Below are positions 1-6,268 of a stretch of DNA of 11,722 nucleotides, one piece after another (position 1 is the stretch's first letter; each line of letters starts with the position of its first letter). Source of the stretch: an uncultured Clostridium sp. (GTDB lineage Bacteria > Bacillota > Clostridia > TANB77 > CAG-508); assembly GCA_958413095.1 (NCBI GenBank), contig CATYUF010000049.1, positions 1-11,722 on the forward strand. The letters are read 5' to 3'. Both the position numbers and the translations under genes were made by a program. Below the pieces are notes generated by a model that was not told the DNA's origin, made no database searches, and was given only the letters and a program-made list of their open reading frames with translations.

Positions 1-15
1 TTCTTACAGTCCCGT

Positions 16-27
16 CACTTCAAAGTG
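16..27 (-). other. Small hairpin immediately after the stop codon
   Basis: CACT/AGTG arms can form a short stem with a four-base loop (TTGA on the minus strand), right behind the stop codon. Some DGRs carry a hairpin or cruciform just downstream of the IMH that helps target recognition. The position fits, but the stem is only 4-5 bp, shorter than the well-studied Bordetella phage case, so it may be chance. Confidence 0.25.
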
Positions 28-57
28 CTAAGGAGCCAACACCGGGCGAAACGAAAT
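28..57 (-). other. IMH-like invariant, GC-richer tail of the putative VR
   Basis: The last codons and stop of the surface protein, read on the minus strand, are ATT TCG TTT CGC CCG GTG TTG GCT CCT TAG. In known DGRs the variable region ends in a GC-rich initiation-of-mutagenic-homing (IMH) block. Bases 1-120 contain 56 G or C (47%), against about 32% in a sampled 60-base stretch of the same gene (2161-2220). The composition break sits where an IMH should be. Its role is inferred. Confidence 0.5.
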
Positions 58-3000
58 GTCATGATCAGAATCGCCACCACTGTTACTGAAATAGAACGTC
101 CCAGCTGAAAACTCATAGCAACGACCTCCTCGAATAAAGAATGGAGCATATTCACTAGGAAATGCTGTACCGTTATTAAACCATCCCCAATTATCACCAT
201 TAAATTCTTTTGATGTTTCGTATGTTGCATCTCCTTTATTCTTCTTTCCTGCAATCTCATAATCTTGGCTTGCATAAATTACTGAACTATACACTGTTTT
301 ATATTTTGTGCTTGTTTTTTGTTCTTCTTCTGTAGCCCCATATAAATCTCCTACTTTTTTTCCTCCATATACTTCTAAACATATATATCTAGTGTTTACA
401 TATGATGCTACACTCTCTAGTGAACCTCCATTCAAATCATATATTCCCGTTGCATTATGCGTTGTTGACTGTAATTTATTACTTGTGTATATTTCTTCTA
501 TTGTACTTACTCCTCCTGTATAGAGTTCTGAGTTTTGATTTCTCTCTACTTCTTGCTTATTTGTCCCATATTTGCTATGTGCCAAATATACTGTTACTCC
601 CCATTCGCTATTTTTTATCATATGACTATTTAAGTTTACACTTTCTCCATATGTTGCGCTCTTTCCTGCTTTATATTGCTCATTTACTTTCATCCCATTT
701 AAACTTTTTGTTCCTGGTTTTACAGTCACTTTACTTGCATCTCCACTACTATATGTTCCAGTTGCCTCGAATTTTCCTACCCATATTCCTGGAATCTCTC
801 CAAATCCTCCTCCTGCTTCTGCATTAGATGTAAACGCTGGATGTACTAACCATTTTGTTCTTCCTGCTTCTGGGTCTTCTACATTTGTTGTTAATACTCC
901 TGTTTCTCCATTTAAGAATTTATTGCTTGTATCTAAAAATGCTACCTCTATTGTTCCTGCTTGGTTTGTATGATATCCTTCTGTTATCTTATATGCATAC
1001 CTTGGAATCCATACCCACATACTTCCATCTGCAGTCATTGCATTCGCCCACTTGCTTCCTCCTTGAGTATCTGCTTCTGCTCCTACATATTTTATTGGTT
1101 TCATATTTCCTACTAGTTTAGGGGTATTTACATTTGCTTTTCTGTTTCCATTTGCAAGATTGTTATAACTATACCACTCTGAATCACTTGTTTTCGTTTC
1201 CTCCCATAAAAAGTCTTGCATTTCTACTGATATTGTATTCCTATTTCCTGCTTTATCTGTAACATAAAACTCAAATATTCCATTTTTTGTTACTTTATAT
1301 GTTGTATCGCTTTCTTTTCTTATAAATTCTGTTGTTTTATTGGTTATACTTGCTAGACCAGAATGTGCATCTGTTGCTGTTACTTGTATTGTTGCTTCTT
1401 TATCGCTTTTTGAATTTAATGTTGCCTTTCCACTTCCAGTAGGCAATATTTTATCTATATTTCCTACATTTCCTGTAGCTGTTGCTCCATAGTTTTCTCC
1501 ATATGCTAATCTTGCATATATTGGTCCATTTTCTGTCATTTCCACTTTTGTTTGGCTATTATAATTATTCCATGTTCTTCCGTCTTTACTGTATTGTAAT
1601 TGATAATTTTCAGCTGGTGCTGTTATTGTTACTATTACATTTCCATTTGTCCATTCACTTGGTGAGTAATTGAAAAATATATTATTGTTTCCTCCTGGTA
1701 TCGCTTCTGTTGTTCCTGTTACTTCTTGGGTTTCTGTTTCGTTTCCTGCATTGTCTATTGCTTTTACTTTTATTCTATAACTTGCTCCTGGAGTTAGTCT
1801 TCCAAATGTATATATATTACTTGTTTGCTCTTCTGTCCAACTACTTCCTCCATCTTTACTAAATCTATATCCTCTTATTCCACTTTTTCCATCTGTTCCT
1901 GTTGCTTCTTTGTCTGTTGCTGTTACTGTTATTTTTATTGTATCTATTCCTTCTACTAATGTTGGTGCTGATATATTTGGCTGTAATCTATCTATATTTG
2001 TTATTTGGGTATTTATACTTTCTGTTGCTTGTTTTCTATCTTCATTATATAGTCTTGCATATATTGTTTCATTATTATTTTCTACTATTATATCTCCTGT
2101 ATACATTTGCCAACTTCTATTGTCTTTTGAGTATTGAATTTTGTAATCTGTTGCTGTATTTGTCATTTTTACTGTTACTGCTCCATTTGTCCAGTTTGTT
2201 GGTGTTTTTGTTATTTGTATCTTTTCTGCTGGATTTGGTAATATTATTTCTTCCTCTGTTGTTCCATTTATTGTTGTTTCTGCTTCATTTCCTGCATTAT
2301 CTATTGCTTTTACTTTTATTGGGTAAGTTGTTCCTGGTTTTAGGTTATCAAAAGTATATTTTCCTTCTGATTTTATATCCGTCCAATTACTTCCATTATC
2401 CTTACTAAATTTATATCCTTCTATTCCACTTTTTCCATCTTTTGTTGTTGCTTCTTTATCTGTTGTACTTGCTGTTATTTCTAAGCTATTTGTTGTTTTT
2501 GATACTCTTGGTGTAAAATTATTTGGCTCTAATCTATCTATATTTTCTATTCTTTTTGTTACTATATTTGTAATTTCATTATTACCATTTACCGCTCTTG
2601 CTTGTATTTCAGTTCCATTGTCTTGTATTTCTATTTCATTTTCATATTTCTTCCAGTTGTTTCCGCTATCTAAACTATATTGTTTAGTAACATTTGTTGT
2701 ATTAGTTGAAATTTTTATTCTTACCTTTCCATTTGTCCAATCTGTTGGAGTAGCCTGTATTGTAACTCGTACATTATTTATATCTATATTATCGTCATTT
2801 TCATCTCCAACATATATAACATCATCCATTGTTACTTCAAATTTATATCCTTCTTTTGTTATTACTGTTACTAAATTATTTGTAACATCTGGTGTTATTC
2901 CTTTATTTTGTTTAAACATTTCATCCTGCCCTACTACTTCAGCATAATTATTCAAAAACTGTTCTATATCTGTTGTATAATTATTCGTATATTCTAATTG

Positions 3001-3195
3001 CTTTAAAATTTCTAATTTTTCTTGATACTGCATAATTTCAGTTTCTCTTTTTGATTGTTCACTTTTTCCAATTAATTTGCTATCTCCTGTCAATATTGAT
3101 ATTGAAATTCCTGCTAAAATTAATAATACAATTATTGTTACTGTTAATGCAATAATTGTTACACCTCGCTGTTTTTTATGATTAATTTTCTTCAT
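28..3195 (-). CDS. Prepilin-like, repeat-containing surface protein with C-terminal FGE/C-type-lectin-like domain; probable DGR target
   Basis: 1055 residues, ATG start with an AGGTGGG ribosome site about 9 bases upstream. Residues 1-36 resemble a type IV prepilin leader: a basic KKQRG end, a likely cleavage site after G11, then a hydrophobic helix (about 12-34). The usual E at +5 is absent. A charged linker follows. Residues 149-658 hold three tandem units, each made of a TPTDWTNG-type module and a fibronectin-III-like module with KVKAIDNAGNE. Residues about 660-1055 form an FGE-sulfatase/C-type-lectin-like domain, with WVWIPRYAYK (727-736), GIWVGKFEATG (803-813), SEWGVTVYLAHSKYG (863-877) and a final RGG...SFRPVLAP. 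That fold is the usual display scaffold of DGR variable proteins, so ligand binding is more likely than catalysis. The protein is probably anchored or assembled at the envelope by its N-terminal helix, with the lectin-like domain outermost. The last ~40 codons use GC-rich codons (CGC, CCG, GTG, TCG) unlike the rest. Function in adhesion is inferred. Confidence 0.85.
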   Translation of the reverse strand: MKKINHKKQRGVTIIALTVTIIVLLILAGISISILTGDSKLIGKSEQSKRETEIMQYQEKLEILKQLEYTNNYTTDIEQFLNNYAEVVGQDEMFKQNKGITPDVTNNLVTVITKEGYKFEVTMDDVIYVGDENDDNIDINNVRVTIQATPTDWTNGKVRIKISTNTTNVTKQYSLDSGNNWKKYENEIEIQDNGTEIQARAVNGNNEITNIVTKRIENIDRLEPNNFTPRVSKTTNSLEITASTTDKEATTKDGKSGIEGYKFSKDNGSNWTDIKSEGKYTFDNLKPGTTYPIKVKAIDNAGNEAETTINGTTEEEIILPNPAEKIQITKTPTNWTNGAVTVKMTNTATDYKIQYSKDNRSWQMYTGDIIVENNNETIYARLYNEDRKQATESINTQITNIDRLQPNISAPTLVEGIDTIKITVTATDKEATGTDGKSGIRGYRFSKDGGSSWTEEQTSNIYTFGRLTPGASYRIKVKAIDNAGNETETQEVTGTTEAIPGGNNNIFFNYSPSEWTNGNVIVTITAPAENYQLQYSKDGRTWNNYNSQTKVEMTENGPIYARLAYGENYGATATGNVGNIDKILPTGSGKATLNSKSDKEATIQVTATDAHSGLASITNKTTEFIRKESDTTYKVTKNGIFEFYVTDKAGNRNTISVEMQDFLWEETKTSDSEWYSYNNLANGNRKANVNTPKLVGNMKPIKYVGAEADTQGGSKWANAMTADGSMWVWIPRYAYKITEGYHTNQAGTIEVAFLDTSNKFLNGETGVLTTNVEDPEAGRTKWLVHPAFTSNAEAGGGFGEIPGIWVGKFEATGTYSSGDASKVTVKPGTKSLNGMKVNEQYKAGKSATYGESVNLNSHMIKNSEWGVTVYLAHSKYGTNKQEVERNQNSELYTGGVSTIEEIYTSNKLQSTTHNATGIYDLNGGSLESVASYVNTRYICLEVYGGKKVGDLYGATEEEQKTSTKYKTVYSSVIYASQDYEIAGKKNKGDATYETSKEFNGDNWGWFNNGTAFPSEYAPFFIRGGRCYEFSAGTFYFSNSGGDSDHDISFRPVLAP
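46..156 (-). other. Putative DGR variable region (VR) at the 3' end of the surface-protein gene
   Basis: Residues 1014-1050 match the layout of DGR variable C-type-lectin tails: PFFIRGG, then variable sites, AGTFYF, then more variable sites, ending SFRPVL. The codons at the presumed variable sites all end in T or C: CGT, TGC, TAT (1025-1027), TAT (1035), and AGT AAC AGT GGT GGC GAT TCT GAT CAT GAC (1037-1046). This is what adenine mutagenesis of AAY template codons produces. Framework codons between them (GCT GGG ACG TTC) contain few adenines. The exact 5' limit cannot be set without the template repeat, and no such repeat was noticed in the window. Confidence 0.7.
1222..1668 (-). repeat. Surface-protein repeat unit 3 (WTNG module + shortened, diverged FN3-like module)
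   Basis: Residues 510-658. The first half (SPSEWTNGNV, YQLQYSKDGRTWNNY, IYARLAYG) clearly matches units 1 and 2. The second half keeps SDKEATIQVTATDAHSG and VTDKAGNRNT but is shorter and lacks the GY.FSKD..W strand. It leads directly into the C-terminal lectin-like domain. Confidence 0.75.
1708..2208 (-). repeat. Surface-protein repeat unit 2 (WTNG module + FN3-like module)
   Basis: Residues 330-496. It opens with TPTNWTNGAV and has YKIQYSKDNRSWQMY and IYARLYNE. Its FN3-like half contains TDKEATGTDGKSGIRGYRFSKD and RIKVKAIDNAGNETET. It is the closest copy to unit 1, including stretches that are nearly the same at DNA level around the AIDNAGNE codons (about 1741-1766 versus 2287-2312). Confidence 0.85.
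2254..2754 (-). repeat. Surface-protein repeat unit 1 (WTNG module + FN3-like module)
   Basis: Residues 148-314. The first half opens with TPTDWTNGKV and continues through KQYSLDSGNNWKKY to the INIDRLEPN-like junction. The second half is fibronectin-III-like, with TDKEATTKDGKSGIEGYKFSKD, W271 and IKVKAIDNAGNEAET. It aligns by eye with units 2 and 3. Confidence 0.85.
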
Positions 3196-3240
3196 TTGTT
3201 TCCCACCTATCTTTTATAAAAATTCTAATTCATTGATATA

Positions 3241-3269
3241 AATATATCATTTTCCTTATATAAAAGCAA
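3241..3269 (-). promoter_or_regulatory. Possible sigma-A promoter of the surface-protein gene
   Basis: On the minus strand, TTGCTT (3264-3269) and TATATT (3241-3246) are separated by 17 bases. The -35 box is poor and the region is very AT-rich, so this is only a candidate. It starts inside the T-rich tail of the carD terminator. Confidence 0.35.
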
Positions 3270-3272
3270 CAA

Positions 3273-3313
3273 AAAAGAAATAATAAATATAAAAATATCT
3301 TATTATTTCTTTT
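3273..3313 (-). terminator. Hairpin terminator downstream of carD
   Basis: A perfect 14-bp inverted repeat (3273-3286 with 3300-3313), AAAAGAAATAATAA against TTATTATTTCTTTT, with a 13-base loop. On the minus strand the stem runs directly into further T residues. The stem is almost all A-T, so it may be leaky, but it separates carD from the surface-protein gene. Confidence 0.55.
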
Positions 3314-3336
3314 CTAATTCTAATTAGTTTAAAATA

Positions 3337-3903
3337 TTAATTATTATCAGTTCCTGTGCTATCAAATGGTATAAATTTATTAACAACACTTTCTTGTTCA
3401 ATACTTTCAGCCCTGAACATCATGAAAGATGTATTTATTTTATTTTCAACTAATTGTTCTACTTCTTCTTGACTTGCATGTTCTGCTAAAACTAATTCAC
3501 TCACTAAAATTTGTTTAGCATTATTTAGCATTTTCTTTTCTCCTGTTGAAAGCCCTTTTTCCTTTTGTTTAAAACTTAAATTTCTAACGACATCTGCTAT
3601 TTCATAGATATCGCCACTTTTCATTTTTTCCATGTTGTCTCTATAACGCTTATTCCAATTTTTATCCATGATTGTTTCATCTTGTGATAAAACACCAAAT
3701 ACTTTATCTGCTGATTCTTTGTTTATAATACTTCTTACTCCTACCTCTTCTGCCTTTGCGGTTGGAACCATTACTTTAACCTCCCCTGGCATTTTTAGTA
3801 TATAATAAGATTGTTTTTGACCTAAAATGTCTTTTTCCTCAATTGCATCGATTGTTCCTGCTCCATGCATTGGATAAACTATTTTGTCTCCTACATTAAA
3901 CAT
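3337..3903 (-). CDS. carD: CarD/CdnL-family RNA polymerase-binding transcription regulator
   Basis: 188 residues from the ATG at 3903. An upstream in-frame TTG at 3912 is rejected because the ribosome site AAAGGAG (3913-3919) directly abuts it and lies 9 bases from the ATG. CarD proteins bind the RNA polymerase beta subunit and stabilise the open promoter complex. Residues 1-60 form the Tudor-like polymerase-interaction domain (VGDKIVYPMHGAGTI). Residues about 75-160 form the helical DNA-binding part, with W83 in NWNKRYRDN. This matches the conserved tryptophan that wedges into DNA next to the -10 box in mycobacterial CarD. GDIYEIADVVRNLS and GLSTGEKKML are also family hallmarks. It is a single-gene unit with its own promoter. 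The family assignment is secure; its regulon is unknown. Confidence 0.93.
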   Translation of the reverse strand: MFNVGDKIVYPMHGAGTIDAIEEKDILGQKQSYYILKMPGEVKVMVPTAKAEEVGVRSIINKESADKVFGVLSQDETIMDKNWNKRYRDNMEKMKSGDIYEIADVVRNLSFKQKEKGLSTGEKKMLNNAKQILVSELVLAEHASQEEVEQLVENKINTSFMMFRAESIEQESVVNKFIPFDSTGTDNN

Positions 3904-3912
3904 GTAAGTCAA

Positions 3913-3919
3913 CTCCTTT
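3913..3919 (-). promoter_or_regulatory. Ribosome binding site that decides the carD start
   Basis: AAAGGAG on the minus strand, 9 bases before the ATG at 3903 and 0 bases before the alternative TTG at 3912. The spacing supports the ATG. Confidence 0.8.
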
Positions 3920-3942
3920 CAGCATTTTTATTTATTTGGCAG

Positions 3943-3987
3943 AAAAAATATAATAAAGTTATGTAAATAGTATTAAATAACTTTATT
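3943..3987 (-). promoter_or_regulatory. Inverted repeat followed by a T-run in the carD leader
   Basis: A perfect 11-bp inverted repeat, AATAAAGTTAT (3952-3962) with ATAACTTTATT (3977-3987), loop of 14 bases. On the minus strand it is followed after three bases by TTTTTT (3943-3948). It lies in the predicted ~97-nt untranslated leader, so it could be an attenuator-like hairpin or a protein-binding operator. The stem has only one G-C pair. Confidence 0.4.
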
Positions 3988-4006
3988 GGATTTTTTAACC
4001 ATATTT

Positions 4007-4035
4007 ATTATACTACAAAAGACGGTAAAAGTCAA
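4007..4035 (-). promoter_or_regulatory. Sigma-A promoter of carD
   Basis: On the minus strand, TTGACT (4030-4035), a 17-base spacer and a perfect TATAAT (4007-4012). The predicted start is near 4000. The -35 box lies across the loop of the dut terminator hairpin. Confidence 0.8.
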
Positions 4036-4048
4036 AGGCTTTTCCGTC
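4021..4048 (-). terminator. Terminator hairpin downstream of dut
   Basis: GACGG-T-AAAAG (4021-4031) pairs with CTTTT-CCGTC (4039-4048), a 10-bp stem with one bulged base and a 7-base loop. On the minus strand TTTT follows (4017-4020). It also overlaps the carD promoter. Confidence 0.6.
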
Positions 4049-4115
4049 TATTTTATGTGTATTTATTGAGCTATCTCTTTATACTCTAAGGATAAAAGTT
4101 TTTTATGTTTTTTTG

Positions 4116-4583
4116 TTACACATTTTTGTTTGTTGAACCAAACCCTCCAATTCTTTCTCCTTCAGCACTGTCATCATCTGTCACTAAATATTTTTGGAAC
4201 ACTGCTTGTCCTATTGCTTCTCCTTTTTTTATTGTTATATCTTCATCTTTGATATTATAAAAAGCAAACATAATATGTCCATCATTATCTTGATTTCCAT
4301 AATAGTCTTTATCTATAACCCCAACACTATTTGCAAGAATTAATCCTTTTTTCTTTGGATTAGAACTACGATTATATAACATTAATACTTCATCATCTTG
4401 CATATGCACTTTTATTCCTGTTTTTATTAAAGTTGGATTCATTCCTTTTTTAAAGCTTGGAACAACTACTTCCTCTGCAGCTTCTATATCATATCCTGCT
4501 GAAAATTTAGTCTTTCTAACAGGTAAATTAATTTCTTTATCTTCAAATCCTTTTGCTATTTCAAAACCTCTTATTTTTTTCAT
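4116..4583 (-). CDS. dut: dUTP diphosphatase (dUTPase), trimeric all-beta family
   Basis: 155 residues, ATG start, AAAGGA ribosome site upstream. It hydrolyses dUTP to dUMP and pyrophosphate, which keeps uracil out of DNA and supplies dUMP for thymidylate synthesis in the cytoplasm. All five dUTPase motifs are readable: AGYDIEA (29-35), NRSSNPKKKG (71-80), ANSVGVIDKDYYG (84-96) with the catalytic aspartate D91, GEAIGQAVFQKY (121-132), and the C-terminal ERIGGFGST arm (143-151) that closes over the substrate. Motif 2 starts with N instead of the usual G or P. Motif 3 is followed by a short polar insert, NQDNDG (97-102), not found in the compact textbook enzymes but familiar from some Clostridia and phage versions. 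It appears to be transcribed alone, between its own promoter and terminator. Confidence 0.93.
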   Translation of the reverse strand: MKKIRGFEIAKGFEDKEINLPVRKTKFSAGYDIEAAEEVVVPSFKKGMNPTLIKTGIKVHMQDDEVLMLYNRSSNPKKKGLILANSVGVIDKDYYGNQDNDGHIMFAFYNIKDEDITIKKGEAIGQAVFQKYLVTDDDSAEGERIGGFGSTNKNV

Positions 4584-4636
4584 TTTTATTACATTCCTTT
4601 CTTTCTCGTATAAATTTTTTCTTTATTTATACTCGT

Positions 4637-4665
4637 ATTTTTTCATATTCTAAATGATTTGTCAA
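4637..4665 (-). promoter_or_regulatory. Sigma-A promoter of dut
   Basis: On the minus strand, a perfect TTGACA (4660-4665) with AAAAAT (4637-4642) after 17 bases. The -10 box matches 4 of 6. A TATAAA slightly further downstream is an alternative -10 with a worse -35. Confidence 0.5.
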
Positions 4666-4720
4666 GAAATAATTATATTTTTTTTATATAAGAAAAATGG
4701 CTAATTTTCCATACAATAAT

Positions 4721-4764
4721 AAAAGAGCTACTCTCAGAATTTTTTATCCTAAAATAGCCCTTTT
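4721..4764 (-). terminator. Intrinsic terminator downstream of spoVS, possibly bidirectional
   Basis: AAAAGAGCTA (4721-4730) pairs with TAGCCCTTTT (4755-4764), 10 bp with one G-U pair in RNA. On the minus strand TTTTATTATT follows; on the plus strand a T-run (4761-4766) follows. It lies 18 bases past the spoVS stop. Confidence 0.7.
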
Positions 4765-4781
4765 TTACTTATCTATTTATT

Positions 4782-5045
4782 CTATGTTCTTGATTCCACA
4801 ATTAATTTTATACCAGTCCTATCTTCACCTTCAACTTCTACTTCTGCAAAAGCTGGTATACATACTAGGTCAACTCCTGATGGTGCTACAAATCCTCTTG
4901 CTATTGCAACTGCCTTTACAGCTTGGTTTAATGCTCCTGCTCCGATTGCTTGCATTTCTGCTTTACTTGATTCTTTTACTAATCCAGCTATTGCTCCTGC
5001 TACTGAATTAGGGTTTGATTTTGATGAAATTTTTAAAATTTCCAT
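4782..5045 (-). CDS. spoVS: Stage V sporulation protein S (SpoVS)
   Basis: 87 residues, close to the 86 of the Bacillus subtilis protein, with a strong AGGAGG ribosome site. The whole chain follows the family pattern: MEILKISSKSNPNSVAGAIA at the start, then GAGALNQAVKAVAIARGFVAPSG (core, 36-57) and IPAFAEVEVEGE (63-74). SpoVS is a small Alba-like protein. In B. subtilis its loss blocks spore development at stage V; its molecular action is unclear. It follows ymdB, as in B. subtilis, but has its own promoter. It supports an endospore-forming lineage, although spoVS also occurs in some bacteria that do not sporulate. Confidence 0.95.
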   Translation of the reverse strand: MEILKISSKSNPNSVAGAIAGLVKESSKAEMQAIGAGALNQAVKAVAIARGFVAPSGVDLVCIPAFAEVEVEGEDRTGIKLIVESRT

Positions 5046-5097
5046 TTTCTTTTGCCTCCTATAATTTTTATTTTTTGTTGCAACTTTTACAATGACT

Positions 5098-5126
5098 ATT
5101 TTATATTATATGGAAAATATTGTAAA
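5098..5126 (-). promoter_or_regulatory. Sigma-A-type promoter of spoVS
   Basis: On the minus strand, TTTACA (5121-5126), a 17-base spacer and TAAAAT (5098-5103), each one base off consensus. B. subtilis spoVS is driven by sigma-H. No clear sigma-H box was recognised here by eye. Confidence 0.65.
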
Positions 5127-5182
5127 GGTGTTTGAGCAAATTTTTGAGGCTTTTCATCGCAATAAAGCTAGTTTTTCGACAT

Positions 5183-5956
5183 TTATTTCAGGTTAATTCT
5201 TTTTATTTCTTTTACTTTATTTGTATCATCATCTAGATTAACTACAATCCCATTAAAGATACATTCTCCTGTTGCTATTTTATATCTTTCTGGCAATGTT
5301 GTTTCAAATCTCTTTATTGAAGCAGATATTTCCATTCCTATTACAGAATTTTTAGGACCTGTCATTCCTATGTCTGTTATATATCCTGTTCCTTTAGGCA
5401 ATATTTTTTCATCAGCAGTTTGCACATGTGTATGTGTTCCATACACAAGAGTAGCTTTTCCATCCAAGTAATTTCCCATTGCAATTTTTTCAGCTGTTGC
5501 TTCAGCATGAAAATCTACTACTATTATATCTACTTCTTTTTCTATTTTTTCTATAATATTTTTAGCTTCAATAAATGGATTATCTGATAATACATTTATA
5601 TCTACTCTACCTATTAAATTTATAACTGCAATTTTCTTATTACCACATTCATATATTCCATAACCTTTTCCCACTACTCCTTTTGGATAATTAGCAGGTC
5701 TAATTAACTTTGGATGATCTATAAACTTGAATATATCCTTTTTTCCCCAAGTATGGTTTCCCATTGTTATAACATCAACATTTTGTGATAATATATCATT
5801 AAAATTTTTTTCTGTAATCCCCATTCCTTCCGCTGAATTTTCACCATTTACTATTATAAAATCAATTTTTTCTTTTTCCTTTATTCTCTTTAACTGTCGT
5901 CTTAATTCATTAATACCAGCACTTCCAATTAAATCTCCAACTGCTAAAATTTTCAA
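5183..5956 (-). CDS. ymdB: YmdB-family metallophosphoesterase (cyclic-nucleotide phosphodiesterase)
   Basis: 257 residues with a TTG start at 5956, supported by GAAGGAAT (5961-5968) six bases upstream and by alignment to the family's N-terminus. YmdB hydrolyses phosphodiesters such as cyclic AMP in vitro. In B. subtilis it controls the choice between motility and biofilm formation. The dinuclear metal-site ligands are all present: D8, E39 and N40 (VNGENSAEG), N67 and H68 (MGNHTW), H150 (DFHAEAT), and H175 and H177 (GTHTHVQTAD). RPANYP (86-91) and TDIGMTGP (194-201) are further signatures. It lies after rny, the usual order in Firmicutes, but here a terminator and a 218-bp palindromic element separate them, and ymdB has its own promoter. 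The fold is secure; the physiological substrate is not known. Confidence 0.94.
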   Translation of the reverse strand: MKILAVGDLIGSAGINELRRQLKRIKEKEKIDFIIVNGENSAEGMGITEKNFNDILSQNVDVITMGNHTWGKKDIFKFIDHPKLIRPANYPKGVVGKGYGIYECGNKKIAVINLIGRVDINVLSDNPFIEAKNIIEKIEKEVDIIVVDFHAEATAEKIAMGNYLDGKATLVYGTHTHVQTADEKILPKGTGYITDIGMTGPKNSVIGMEISASIKRFETTLPERYKIATGECIFNGIVVNLDDDTNKVKEIKRINLK

Positions 5957-6003
5957 ACTTATTCCTTCTTTCTTTTATTATTTTTTCTTAATTATATATC
6001 GCT

Positions 6004-6032
6004 ATAATACTATATATTTTATCTTTATGCAA
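6004..6032 (-). promoter_or_regulatory. Sigma-A promoter of ymdB
   Basis: On the minus strand, TTGCAT (6027-6032), 17 bases, TATTAT (6004-6009). The leader is about 40 bases. It lies between the palindromic element and ymdB. Confidence 0.65.
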
Positions 6033-6083
6033 CTTTATTTTTTATCCAAAAGTTACCGTAGATAACATAATTATTGTAGAGTA

Positions 6084-6116
6084 GCTGGAAATTGGTGATA
6101 CTTATGATTTTTTTAG
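6084..6116 (+). repeat. Left 33-bp terminal inverted repeat
   Basis: Begins GCTGGAAATTGGTGATAC and ends with TTTTTTTAG. It is the exact reverse complement of 6269-6301. Confidence 0.95.
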
Positions 6117-6268
6117 ATTTTTGACGTTCGACTGAAATGAAGATTAGAATTGGTTAGGCTTTCGAATGAGGAATGTTCACGGTACCTGAAGTATGAAGGG
6201 GTCTGAGTGAAAGAGGCTCATGAGAAAGCCTTACCAATTCTTTCTGAATGGAACAAGTAGTCAAAAAA

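Noticed and set aside
31..1218. C-terminal domain as an active formylglycine-generating enzyme
   Set aside because: It shares the general fold signature, but the presence of a pilin leader and a DGR-like variable tail points to a binding scaffold. No catalytic cysteine pair was recognised.
1222..2754. CRISPR array or tandem DNA satellite
   Set aside because: The repeats are protein domain repeats of about 450-500 bp within one open frame, with no short direct repeats and spacers.
308..2947. Several plus-strand open frames opposite the surface-protein gene, rich in Leu, Tyr, Phe and Ser
   Set aside because: They are antisense shadows of a biased, AT-rich, repetitive minus-strand gene. They lack ribosome sites and recognisable domains, and their leucine runs come from the opposite strand's Asn, Thr and Lys codons.
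3904..3912. TTG start of carD at 3912, adding three residues
   Set aside because: The ribosome site directly abuts this TTG. The ATG at 3903 has correct spacing and fits the family's N-terminus.
4116..4583. dut as a prophage gene
   Set aside because: Some phages carry this dUTPase type, but the neighbours are all housekeeping genes and no phage gene is visible.
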